Source of the DNA: Chrysomallon squamiferum
Taxonomy: Eukaryota > Mollusca > Gastropoda > Neomphalida > Peltospiridae
DNA length: 28,500 nt
Direction: 5' to 3'
Assembly: GCA_012295275.1 (NCBI GenBank)
Contig: CM022665.1
Location: 6,947,976-6,976,475 of the forward strand
A program made the translations under genes and the position numbers. Below are positions 10,336-22,968 of the stretch, piece by piece; positions within the stretch are counted from its first letter, which is position 1, and each line of letters opens with the position of its first letter. The notes beneath the pieces are model-generated. The model made no database searches and was not told where the DNA came from. It saw nothing but the letters and a program-made list of their open reading frames with translations.

Positions 10336-10581
10336 TCTTTTCTTATTCTTTTGTGGGTTTTTAAAGATGTTTTTGATTTTATATTTTCATATGATCATTG
10401 CTATTATTCTTTTGTGGGTTTTTTAAAGATGTTTTTAATTTTTTTTTTTCATATGATCAATGCTATTATTCTTTTGTGGGTTTTTTAAAGATGTTTTTTT
10501 TAAAAAGATGTTTTGTGGGTTTTTTAAAGATGTTTTTAATTTTAAATTTTCATATAATCAGTGCTGTTATTTTTTGTGTTT
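10336..10581. repeat. minisatellite, ~62-bp period, at the PPIL4 3' end
   Basis: The core TTTTGTGGGTTTTTTAAAGA recurs with GTGGG at 10353, 10414, 10476 and 10515. A degenerate fifth occurrence (GTGTT) is near 10577. Spacings are 61, 62, 39 and 62 bases. Each unit also holds a CATATGATCA-like word and TGCTATTATT. The fifth, degenerate unit covers the last codons and stop of PPIL4 on the minus strand; the others lie in its presumed 3' UTR. Confidence 0.85.
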
Positions 10582-13500
10582 TCTTATATGTCCATGTCTG
10601 TCCAAATCTTTTACATTGTTACTGTGACTTTTATAATCATCTTGTTTATAACTTCTGTCTCTCTCTTTGTCTCTATGTTTTCTATAATCTGGGTTATCTC
10701 TCTTTGAATGGTGCTCTCTGTCATGTGACTGAGATCTATCACGGTTGTCTTTTCTTGATTTCTTCTTTTTATGTTTTTGTTTACTCTGCAAAAAACAAAA
10801 ATGGTGAGATTTTATATTTGTTTTTATTTTTTATTTTTAGATATCCTTTGAGTATTAAAAAGTTTACACAGGATATTTCCAATCCAAAAAAAAAAAAAAA
10901 TTCTTTATAATTATCTGTAAAATTAGGCTAGTGACATATTTATAACTAATAATTATAATCATTCTGTTTACAGTATTAATAAATACAATTTGAACAAAAA
11001 AAAAAAAAAAAAGGAAAAGAGGACTGTTTAGCTGCATTCTCACCCTTTCATTATCAGAACTGCTTTCACTGCTGGCACGTCTGTGCTTTGACTTCTTTTT
11101 TTTAATCCTCTTATCTGAATGGCTTTCATGATCTTCAAAAACAAGATCATATCCACTATACATTATTAAGGAAACTTTTTAACTTCCTAATAATTTGAAA
11201 ATATCATTCAGTCAACAAATAAAATAATGGTTCCACTGAATTTTAGATACTGGAGGGAAAAAAAAGTCCAAAGAGAGAATATAAACAATGGTCACTTATC
11301 ACTAATATTTAATTCAGTCAACATTTTAGAATTTTCTCAGTTACATGTTAAAATAACATTTTGATTAAAGTTTGATAAAAGAATAATGCAGTAGCACATG
11401 GTATTGAAAGAAAGGGCAACAAAACAAGGGTTATAGAACCAGATATCTCATTTATGAAACATAGTATGTGAAGAAGACAAAAAGGATACTCTTTTCTTCT
11501 CTCTTTGTTTTTCAGAATCAGTGTCTGACCAGCAAGTTCTAGATCACCAGCCTTCCTTCCTGAAAAAAATAATTCCAAAATTCTGTTTAATAAACATAAA
11601 TAAAAAAAGAACTATAATTTTACTTGATAAAAAAGAATGAAAATGTAACAAGTAACATTTGTTTCTTAAAAGAAGGATTATTAATAAGTATTTTATTTCA
11701 GAATATCCGACTGTTATTACTGCATTTTATACGGATATATTATAGTTAGTTAATTTCGGAAAGCAAACTCATTTTCCTCAATAATTATTAACATGCTTTT
11801 AATTAATTTTGGAAAAGATAAAGAAATTATTATTAAGTGCATATACCTTTCTTGTGGAACATTTTTGACACAGACTGACTGAAGTCAACATGTATTCTTC
11901 TGTCATCAATTAAAACATTGTCCATCTTAAAGAAAGCATTTTCACACTCCTCCTCCTGAACAGAAAAATAACATATCAGTCACTGCTTGAAAAATGTCAG
12001 AAACAGAATTTTCATTTGTATGTTTAGTATGTGACACTATCTCACTTTCTTAATCCATCATCTTCTCGTCATATATACAATTTATCAAAGTTGCACTTGA
12101 TCTGTCCAAACCAAAAATAACTGTACAAATTTGTTTAATACCATCCCTAAGAGCAGAGCTGATGTAGATGTAATGTGTAAAATTAAAATGAAACATACTT
12201 TTTCAAATTCTATGAATGCATACTGCAGTGATTCTCCTGTTTTCTGATCTTTTATCACTTCACAACTGAAAGAAAACATTTGAATAAATTAATAATTTGA
12301 TAAGAATTTACTGAGTATCATTTCTGAAGTTTTGATTTAAACATTAAAGTATATACCATATCAGGTAGGAAATGGCTACTATCATTTTGCTACAAGGGAT
12401 ACAGTAACAAGCACAGTAATTAGATTGTCACACATGAAAATGACTGGTGCAAACATTTACCGATTTTTTCAAATTATACCATTCCTAACAGATATTTAAT
12501 AATATTCATTTAATTTCAATACAGATAGTTCTTACTTTCTTAGATCTTGAATTAGAAGTTCGTATCTTTATATAGAATTTTCTGCATTGAAAATACAACT
12601 TTCATTTTTAGTAATTTTTGTTAAGAATTTGCACAAAAGAACACACACTACCCAAGATGCCCTCTGAGTGAGTGAATATGTCTCTTGGCTGAGCTGAATG
12701 TTAAATTACGTCAAAAAGACACAAAGATACACTGACTGAGATTTTGAACAAAAAATGAAAGAAGAGCCATAACTTAGGAGCAAAAGTATGAAAATGACCA
12801 GCTTTATAATGATGAGTTGCTTGAAATGGTAGCTTGTAGAAAAGAAAAACTAAAGGAAGATGAAGACATCTCAACATTAAACTAATGAGGCTTTTAAACA
12901 CATTTTTGACTCAAAAGATCCACATGATGAGAGAAGAAAGACTTCTGCAGATATGAAAGATTATTTTGCTTGTTTTCAGCAAATACAAGAACAGAAAAAA
13001 CAGTGGTGCAAACTGTTAATTATTATTCCATCTGATGAAAATCAAAGTGACTAAACTTAGCTGTGAATGTTACAGTTTTAACAAAGATGTTGTTTTTGTT
13101 TTTCTCAAACAACTATTTTTTGTATAAGAGTATATATTTTTGATTGAATGTTAATTCTCATAATGCATTTCAATTTCCACTGTTTAATTGTCAAACATTT
13201 ATTATCAGTTTTTTGAAGCTGAAACCCAAACCATCATTTTTATAGGACAATATCTCCTGTTTTACAAGTTCTCACTTAATGAGTGATAACTGGGAACAAA
13301 TTAGTAATAAATATAAAAAAAAATCCATTTAGTATACATTTGTATTATAAATAATGCTCACCTTAAAATTTCTCCAAATCGTGAAAAAATTGTCTCCAGA
13401 TCTTCAGACGTTGTCACTGGATTGAGTTTGCAGACAAACAAAATATTTTCTGGGGGCTTCACATCCTGACTTGGTAGGTCACCAACCTAAATATGTTGTG

Positions 13501-15256
13501 ATAGTCAATCAGTCCTATTATCTTTAATTTGGTTAAACATGAAAAAAGTTTGTTGTGTTGATGTCTTTTATTTATTTTGCTTTTTTTTTGGTTTTAAAAA
13601 ATCAGTTTGTAATAGCATTTCTTAATTCCTGCAAGCGCGAATTATGTAGTTTTATCTTGGGATTCTAACTGCATTCCATCACTGTGTGCTTAAGTGACCT
13701 GAAGAAGATATCTGTCTGTAGAAGAATGATATTTAGTTAATTCAGTAACCTTCTATTGTAAAAGAATCAACTCTAGTCACAAGTAAAAAAATTTTAAAAT
13801 GATTGTGTGCATCACTTCACATTCACATCTGAATGATATCTATATTTCAAAGAATTACTCATTTTTTAAAAAAATGACTTGTTTAACATTTTGATTTGTC
13901 AAATAAATATATAAGAAAAAGATGAATTTTTTTGTTTGTTTTTCAAAAATCTACCATTTCAAGTAGCTGTGCATTGGCTTTGGCTTCTTTTTCTGCCAAC
14001 ATTTCATTAATTTCTTCTTCAGTTTTCCCCTTTTTGTCATCTATCTCTTCATCAGGAGCTATACGTCCACTCTGTAAGCAATCAAAAAAAAAAAAGTATA
14101 AACTGTAGAATTCAGTCACACACAAATTTTAAACATATAAATTAAAAACTTAAGTAGATACCAAAAAAAAAGTCTACAGACTAAAATTCAATAGTAAATT
14201 CATTTATAAACAAAAACACAATATAAAATGTATTTCTTTTAATATCCATTTACAACTAATACAAGAAATTTTAAAACTGCCAGCATGGTATGGTGAACAT
14301 TTTATTTGAGAATCACAGTACTGAAAGAAAAGATGGCTTTTGTGTACCTCAAGCATTTCTTTTGTAGGTTCTGGTGAACGGTCTGGTATATGGAGATCAG
14401 GAGGGTCATCAAATGGGTCATCAAGTATGACTGTGTGGTATATTCTACAAATTAAGATTACCAAACCATTCATTACTGATAAACTGTGCTGTCGATAAAT
14501 ACACAAAAAAATTAACTATTTAATTTATGTAACATATTTCTTAAGAAATTCAATCATAAAATTGAGGTTATTAAAATTTGTATTCATGATATATAATTGT
14601 ATTTTCAAACAGGAAACAATACATTAGTTCATGCAATTCCTAAAATATCAGAATATCTGATCTATTTCAGTACATACATACATACGTACAATGTACAGAG
14701 ACACATAAACACATACATACATACAAATGTACATTTAATTTATACAGGTTGAATTTCACTAGTCTGGTATTTGCTAGTCCAGCAGCTTCAATGGTTCAGG
14801 ATAATGATTTGAATCTGGCAGTCGTTAGGTTGCTCGACTGCTACTTGGCCAGCTGTTTACATCCAGCACAGCTGACTGATGATGCTTGATGCTGCTTTAC
14901 AGATACAGATAGTACCTTTGTTTACTGACATTTTACTTTAAATATGCCCCCAGTCCAACGATCAGCAGGTAGTACAAGTGGTAATGTTTTACAGATTCTG
15001 TAAGGCCTATTTTTTTTCCTGCTTTTTCTATTAATCAGCTTATTTTTGTGTCAAAGAAAACTTTTGCCACAGGACTTGCACTTTGCCATAAGGAAATCCT
15101 GTAAGCCTGAACAAGGTTCATGCCTATGAAAAGGTGTATTGGAATCAGTAACACAGTACAAGCTATGCGTCATTTTTCCACTTTCTATCCTAGGCTCCAC
15201 TGGTTCAGGAAATCTGCTAGTCTAGTACCAAGCTTGCTGTATTAGTGAGGTTCAAC

Positions 15257-15311
<55 letters not shown>

Positions 15312-17183
15312 GAGATACAGGTAAAGTTATTTTCTGAAGTGAGAACAAGTTTTTAATTACAGAATTTTCAAAAACAGTTTTCTACATCAACAAACTATAA
15401 CAAAAGTAGGCATGCAATACCTGGTGTCAATGAAAGGTTTATGTTCAGAATCACAAAATACTTCATTAATTTTGGAAAGGATGTCGAACCCTTCTGATAT
15501 TTCTCCAAACACAGTGTGCACTCCATCAAGGTAATCAAGATTATCTGCTAGGGTAATGAAGAACTGAGAAAAACAGATTAAAATTAGCAGATAAAATGTA
15601 TGAAGTATCTAATTCCAATTTAGAACAGTAATATATATTAAAACAAGAACAAAATATACTGTATCAATATTTTGTACATGAATATTCATATTCTCCATCA
15701 TTCTGGCTAATTGATAAAAAAAAAAAAAAAATTATAAATCAAATATCAACCAATTAGAGTGCATACCTGTGATCCATGCATTCCACTACCATTATTAACC
15801 ATGGAAACAGTGCCCATTTTCTTGTGTTTAATTCTTGGAGTAGTCTCCATGTCAAAGAATTTGGCTTGTTCTCCATACAGCTTTCTGGAAAATAAATAAT
15901 CATATGAAAATTATAATCCTGAAAAAAAAAAAGAGAAGATAATTTTGAATAAATAATTCAAACCAATGAAATTAACCACCCAATTAAATTAACAAATATT
16001 TTTTTTACAAGAGTTTATATTTTATCTCTCCAAGTGGATGATGAAATGATATGATCTATAATTACATTTAAAAATCATTTTTCAGTATGTACCTTATTAG
16101 GAGAAAAAAGACAAAAAATACTTTAAACTTACGCAAAAACAGATTCACCACCTCTCCCAGTGCCTGTTGGATCACCGGTTTGAGCTACCAAATTCCGCTG
16201 TAAACACAGAAGATACCTTTTAACATTAAAAATGTATGTTTTGATAACTGAGAAGGAATCATCATTAATAATTTATGGTTTCTAAAAAAATTAAAAATAA
16301 GTATAGATAAGATAATGTTGTGCAAAGTCAGTAAAAGATCTTCATGGGCGTACTGATTCTCTGGTTGAGGGAGGGGGCACTGAAGGGTCAATTTGATCAA
16401 ATTCAGTGGAATGTCATGTTTTTGTGAGTTTGAAAGAAATACTGATAAATATCATAAGTACATCTCTATCTAGTGATAAATTATGATCAATGGAAAAACA
16501 AACTAAATTATAAGAATCAACTTATGTTACCTGTATTGAATGAAATAGACAAAAGTTGTAGTACTTCATCTTGCAGAGTTTTAAAAAATTTAGGCAACCT
16601 GAAAAAAAAAAAAAAAATAATAATAATAAATAAATACATTTAAAAAAAAATTAATAGTAATAAACAGTAAATAAAGATACAAATAATTTATTAAGTAATT
16701 AAAAGGTAAGTTAAATATCCACACTGATACATATTCAGCTGATGAAGAAATCAAGTCTAATCAGAATTTTTATTAGGTAACCTGCTGAAAATGGCAAAAT
16801 ATTAAATGTCTTTGTGGGGGGGGGAATAAAAAAAAACCGTGTTTATTCTGTATTCATTCGAATCATTGCTACCAGATTTACTGTCAATTGTCAGTCACTA
16901 CACCATTAGAAAAGAAAAAAAAATGTCAATACAATACTGTTATTGTTAATTATGATAACCTACATAACAAAGAGTATATACTAATTTTAAATAAATAAAA
17001 ATGCTTATTATTTTTTTTAAGTATCCGATAAATGTATCACAACGAAATCAGCTAAGATCAGATTGTAATCTATAATTATAAAACAGTTCCCTAAAACTAC
17101 ACATACTACTTACATCGGGGTCTTTCATCGGTGTAAAGGTCTATGGTTATATCACCAAGCGATGTTTCTAAAATCACTGCCAT
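10567..17183 (-). CDS. PPIL4: peptidyl-prolyl cis-trans isomerase-like 4 (complete, 13 coding exons)
   Basis: Exons are 17183-17114, 16598-16531, 16197-16133, 15884-15767, 15563-15421, 14444-14348, 14071-13955, 13486-13362, 12265-12199, 11955-11847, 11559-11490, 11155-11044 and 10785-10567, with TAA at 10569-10567. Every GT-AG junction agrees in phase, giving 1380 nt (459 aa; human PPIL4 is 492). The nuclear protein joins a cyclophilin domain (about residues 1-165, with [24 protein letters not shown] and [12 protein letters not shown]) to an RRM (about 238-316, with ILFVCKL as RNP2 and YAFIEF as RNP1). The linker holds [10 protein letters not shown] and IPDRSPEPT. The tail (about 330-459) is rich in Lys, Arg, Asp, His and Ser. 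The family is linked to spliceosomal complexes. The positions equivalent to catalytic Arg55 and Phe60 of cyclophilin A are Ser and Leu here, so isomerase activity is doubtful. The start ATG opens the conserved N-terminus directly. Confidence 0.96.
12655..13054 (+). pseudogene. frame-broken coding relic (charged, coiled-coil-like), family unknown
   Basis: In the PPIL4 intron between exons 12199-12265 and 13362-13486, on the opposite strand, about 400 bases are less AT-rich and read like protein across two frames. One frame, 12778-12882, gives [18 protein letters not shown] and further Lys/Glu-rich sequence. A single-base shift at about 12883 leads to a second frame, 12884-13054, with [29 protein letters not shown] and [11 protein letters not shown], ending in TAA at 13052-13054. 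Weaker similar sequence with stops ([11 protein letters not shown]) precedes it from about 12690. No introns are evident, which suits a decayed retrocopy or transposon gene. I do not recognise the parent protein. Confidence 0.45.
14745..15259. mobile_element. Tigger-like MITE in a PPIL4 intron (515 bp)
   Basis: Imperfect terminal inverted repeats begin CAGGTTGAATTTCACTAGTC at 14745. At the right end, reading inward on the opposite strand, they begin CAGGTTGAACCTCACTAATA. A TA precedes the left end, and the right flank is CA, the first unit of a (CA)n tract. CAGG termini and TA targets are typical of pogo/Tigger elements. Inside, an ATG at 14944 opens [15 protein letters not shown], which resembles the usual N-terminus of Tigger transposases before the frame breaks. 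It is a short deletion derivative. Confidence 0.75.
15260..15307. repeat. (CA)n microsatellite abutting the MITE
   Basis: About 24 CA units begin at the last base of the MITE's right inverted repeat. A looser CATA-rich tract (14675-14730) lies just left of the element. Confidence 0.92.
16322..16401 (-). repeat. dispersed repeat, copy A (CAGTACGCCCATGA family)
   Basis: Read on the minus strand this contains CCTCAACCAGAGAATCAGTACG, with the shared core ACGCCCATGA and ACTTTTACTGACTT-like flank. It is similar over about 80 bases, by eye around four in five bases, to 17568-17648. It sits in a PPIL4 intron next to the exon at 16133-16197. The class is unknown. Confidence 0.65.
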
Positions 17184-17375
17184 TTAAATGCTGACAGTTT
17201 ACTTCATAAAATAAAATCTATTTCACTAAAACGGAATTTGAAACTTTTTCTTGTTTTTTATTTAGAAGAGTTACAGGCTTTGGCGTTTTTGTTGTCTGCG
17301 TTCGACTGATTGTTTGGTTTTCCGTTACTCTTTTCTTTCTTTCTTTCTTTCACTGAGATACATTGTTGATGTTTT

Positions 17376-17430
17376 ATATTCTTCATGGGCGTACGACTCA
17401 TGGACCAACGAGGCAACTGTCTTGATAAAT
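17376..17430 (-). repeat. dispersed repeat, copy C (partial, diverged)
   Basis: TTCATGGGCGTAC at about 17382-17394 matches the core of copies A and B, and the following bases are only loosely similar. It lies inverted relative to copy B, 220 bases away, so the pair forms a fold-back around an (AAT)n tract. Confidence 0.45.
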
Positions 17431-17504
17431 TCGGAAAAAAAACAAGAAAACAATTTATATTTTTTTAAAGTTGCATATTATGTTATTTGTGTCGTCGACA
17501 GATA

Positions 17505-17540
<36 letters not shown>
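17505..17540. repeat. (AAT)n microsatellite
   Basis: About twelve AAT units between repeat copies C and B, upstream of the reductase gene. Confidence 0.88.
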
Positions 17541-17541
<1 letters not shown>

Positions 17542-17567
17542 TTAAAAATAACTTTTTATTAAAAAAG

Positions 17568-17648
17568 TTGGTCAAACTGACCCCTCACTGCTCCCCTACC
17601 TCAACCAGAGTACCAGTACGCCCATGATTTTCTTTTACTGACTTCGCG
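17568..17648 (+). repeat. dispersed repeat, copy B (CAGTACGCCCATGA family)
   Basis: It contains GTCAAACTGACCCCTCACTG, then CCTCAACCAGAG, AGTACGCCCATGA and TCTTTTACTGACTTC. The same order is found on the minus strand at 16322-16401. Its composition is much less AT-rich than its surroundings. Confidence 0.65.
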
Positions 17649-17838
17649 TTTAAGTTAAAATCAGAAGAAAAAAAAAGTATTATCTGTAGATTAAATGTTA
17701 TGGTTTTGCACAAAAAAAACTGTGTTAGAAGATATTCGAAGCAAATGTCTTTTTTAAAGGGCTAATTTTTTATTTTAAATATTCATACTTAAAATTAGTA
17801 ATTATCTGAATTCTAATTTTTTTATAAACTTTTTAAAA

Positions 17839-17877
<39 letters not shown>
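17839..17877. repeat. (ATT)n microsatellite
   Basis: About thirteen ATT units. It is complementary to the (AAT)n tract at 17505-17540, about 300 bases upstream. Confidence 0.88.
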
Positions 17878-17879
<2 letters not shown>

Positions 17880-18322
17880 TAAAAACAAAATTGGAATTTT
17901 TAAATTATATTTTACTTTTTTGAATTTTAAGTTTACATAAAAAAACATCAGCAGTTGTAAGGAACACTAAAATGATATATACTGTAATTGAAATAGCAAT
18001 GAGCAGTTTCTCCAAGTACCTTTCTTGCTCACAAATTACAGCACTCTTTAAAAGTAGCTTTAAGACAAAAAGAGTTTATTATGCAGGTGTCCATTAAAAA
18101 AAAAATAAAAAAGCAATTTAAAAATATTAACCTTTTTTCTGCTATTTTTAAAGAATTCCTGATTTTAATAACTTCACATATTTCAGAATGTAATTGTGCT
18201 TTGTAAAAAAAAAAATGTTTTTATAGTGGAAAAGTTGAAACTTGTGTATCTAACAGTTTTATGTGAATTTAATGTACTATAGATGTATTTTAACCAAACT
18301 GTATTTTCAGAAACTTGACAAA

Positions 18323-20516
18323 ATGGGCTTTCTGGATGAGATTCAAGTTTTAATCATTCAACAGTCTGGTGGATCAGAAAGACACTTGATACATTTCATC
18401 TCGTACACAATTATTAGTTTTGGAATTTTTGTTGCTTTGGCTTTACAGTTTATTCATTCTCCCTATGGTCGATACGGAACCAGTGACTGGGGGTTTCCAG
18501 TGAATGCCAAATTGGCATGGATTCTTCAAGAATTACCATGTTTGATATTACCAGCATATCTAATTTTGTTTACAAATTGTCCACAGATTCAGTTCTTGCC
18601 TAATAAAATACTTATTGGTCTCTTCTTTATACACTATGTTCATAGGTAAATATGTAAATGTTTGGATATTTATTAAACATTAATATCCTATTCCTAACAG
18701 ATTTATAGTTTTCAGTAATTTTAAGCAAATTTAAATTCATTCTGTTATATTATATTCAAATGAACTGTCTTTCAGAATGCATCCATTTTTATTACTATAT
18801 TAGTTAATACTTTTGAAGCATTCATGTAACAACACATCATAATTTATCTTACGAATGCATTTAGTTTTTTCATCCCGATTTTGTATATATCCTTAGAACT
18901 TTATAAACTGCTAACTTTAATTATTTCAAATTATTAATGTTACTGAAAATTTACTTGACTGAATATGAATATATACTTATGAACATTTTTTTTTTCTCTC
19001 CAGATCTTTAATCTATCCTTTGTTAATTAAAGGAGGGAAGCCAACACCATTCCTGACATTTGTTTCTGCTATTTCTTTCTGTATTATTAATTCTTATATA
19101 CAGATTGCTTATTTATTGCGATGGACTGAATTTGGACCAGATGAAGTTTACAGTTTTCATTTTGGTTTAGGTGAGGTGATTTTTAAATGTATTGTGTCAA
19201 ACGAGCTTCAGTTATATCTGTTATACCCATTTTCCTGTCCACTTAAAAAAAATGAAGTTAATCCATTCCTTGGAAATATGCCATCTTGTTCATGTTAAAT
19301 CCAAATTTAGTAGCAGTTTACTTTAGCTTCAGTTGAATGTATGTCACCACATGAGTTGTCTTTTTCTCAAGAAAAATATTTATACAAAATCAAAAAAATA
19401 TATAGGTGAAATCAGGGCATTTTGAAATTATTCAAAGAAAAATGAACAATAAAACTGCAATATATTTGGAGATCCCTTGGGCATCAATAGTAACAGTTTT
19501 TAGATTAAGTGGGGAAAATGTCAATGGATGGGTTACACACACACACACACACATATATATATTATTTTTTTTTTTTTTTTTTTTTTTATGTCATTAAAAT
19601 TTTGTTAATTGTATTTTCAAGGTGTGATAATTTTTATTATTGGAATGGGCATCAACATTCACTCAGATTCCATTCTAAGAAATCTCAGGAAGGAAGGAGA
19701 AAATGGCTACAAAATTCCTGATGGTAAATCCTTTTCAATGAATCTTTATTATTATTATAAATAAGATTTGTTTATACAAACATCAAGAGACAGTTACTTA
19801 TTCTGTGAAAATAACTACTTGAATTTATATGAAGAAATGTTAATTTAGATTTTGTTATAATTTAATAGACAAAAGATTAATAGGATAAGCTGTCACATTC
19901 ATTAAAAAAAAAAAAAAAAAAATGGTTTCAGAATAAAGAACATAAACACTTTTGGAAAATAATTTCTTTTACAGTTTACATGTATAGTTTATTTTTGCAG
20001 GTGGTTTATTTGAATATGTTTCTGGTGCCAACTTCTTTGGAGAGATGTTGGAATGGTGGGGATTTGCCCTGGCAAACTGGTCTGTACCAGCAGTGGCCTA
20101 TGCTATATTTACATCTTGTAATATAGGCCCAAGAGCTTGTCAACACCACAGGTAATTTTATTTATGTTATGAGTCTGTTAATCCATTAATTAAAGTTTAT
20201 TTATCATTTATTATAAACACAAAAACAAAAAACATTAAAGGCTGTATTACAAAGCAACATACACTGTATAAAGATATCTTTAATAACATTCTTTATTCAC
20301 AATGAAAAAATGTGTGTGTGTGTGTGTGTGAATTTATCAGTTCAAAGCATAGCAATATTAAAGATAAGTTAAAAATATCGCCATAATGTATTGTAAATTA
20401 AATTTAATATATAATTAAATTGGGACTTGTTATATTTATTTTATTGTAGATGGTACAAACAAAAGTTTGAAGGTTACCCTAAATCAAGGATGGCTCTTAT
20501 TCCATTCATTCTGTAA
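18323..20516 (+). CDS. SRD5A1: 3-oxo-5-alpha-steroid 4-dehydrogenase (steroid 5-alpha-reductase), complete, 5 coding exons
   Basis: Exons are 18323-18645, 19004-19170, 19622-19723, 20001-20151 and 20450-20516, with TAA at 20514-20516. All introns are GT-AG and in phase; total 810 nt (269 aa; human SRD5A1 is 259). The enzyme reduces the delta-4 bond of 3-oxosteroids with NADPH in the endoplasmic reticulum membrane. Family marks in order are YGRYG, QELP with Glu70 (equivalent to the catalytic Glu57 of human SRD5A2), HYVHR (104-108, holding the presumed substrate-binding Tyr), YPLLIKGGKP, the NADPH-binding stretch NIHSDSILRNLR (175-186), GYKIPDGGLFEYVSGANFFGE, EWWGFALANW, and the C-terminal HHRWYKQKFEGYPKSR...IPF. 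Several hydrophobic membrane segments separate these. The ATG at 18323 was chosen because the upstream in-frame sequence is non-homologous and an acceptor lies at 18310. The natural substrate in an invertebrate is not known from sequence. Confidence 0.95.
19535..19588. repeat. (CA)n-(TA)n-T(n) compound tract
   Basis: ACAC repeats, then TATATA, then a run of about 24 T interrupted once, in the intron directly upstream of the third reductase exon (acceptor at 19621). The T run may serve as its polypyrimidine tract. Confidence 0.85.
20311..20330. repeat. (TG)n microsatellite
   Basis: Ten TG units in the last intron of the reductase gene. Confidence 0.85.
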
Positions 20517-22600
<2,084 letters not shown>

Positions 22601-22629
22601 TCGGACTTTGAGAGCAAGCCAAAAGCAAG

Positions 22630-22968
22630 GTTTGTATTATTATTCTTAAATATTTAAATGGTAAAATTATGATCACGTACGTGCAAACATTACAGGCAAT
22701 ACGTAACTAATAAATTGAATAATTAAGGGAAAGGGTGTGGCAGGAATTTTCATTATCATTATCATGATTATGACTGACTATGAGTATGAGTATGAGTATT
22801 GAGTATGACTATCGTTCTCGTATTGACACAAAAAACGTTTGGCTGATGCATTAAATACCATCAATAATAAAATGCGCACATTTCATTAAGCATTCTTTTT
22901 TAATTTTGTAAAGATTTCTTAATGAAATATAAATTAATTTATCATTTTTATGCATTCTTTTGTTTCAG
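22630..22968 (+). other. possible 3' UTR intron of the InaF-motif gene
   Basis: GCAAG|GTTTGTA at 22629/22630 and CATTCTTTTGTTTCAG ending at 22968 make a plausible intron of 339 bases. The donor would lie only 29 bases after the stop, so the transcript should not be targeted for nonsense-mediated decay. The donor is only moderately good and there is no coding support. Confidence 0.35.

Larger units (their letters stand above)
17184..18322. promoter_or_regulatory. shared divergent upstream region of PPIL4 and the 5-alpha-reductase gene
   Basis: Start codons at 17183 (minus) and 18323 (plus) face away from each other across 1.1 kb, so both promoters must lie here or in an upstream untranslated exon. 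AAACTTGACAAAATGG is preceded at 18301-18310 by a good acceptor (TGTATTTTCAG), which hints at a non-coding first exon for the reductase. The region holds (TTTC)n near 17335-17350, two copies of a dispersed repeat, and two trinucleotide tracts. No specific factor sites can be named with confidence. Confidence 0.5.

Noticed and set aside
10398-10910. Plus-strand open frame of 170 codons rich in Phe/Leu/Cys
   Set aside because: It is antisense to the minisatellite and to the PPIL4 last exon; the minus strand has the homologous protein.
12701-12901. Minus-strand frame of 66 codons in a PPIL4 intron
   Set aside because: It is the complement of the plus-strand coding relic; the plus strand gives the more protein-like, charged reading.
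17314-17505. Plus-strand open frame of 63 codons upstream of the reductase
   Set aside because: It spans a (TTTC)n tract and a dispersed repeat fragment and matches nothing recognisable.
19406-19721. Two overlapping plus-strand frames around the third reductase exon
   Set aside because: They read through intron microsatellites, or through the exon at 19622-19723 in the wrong frame.
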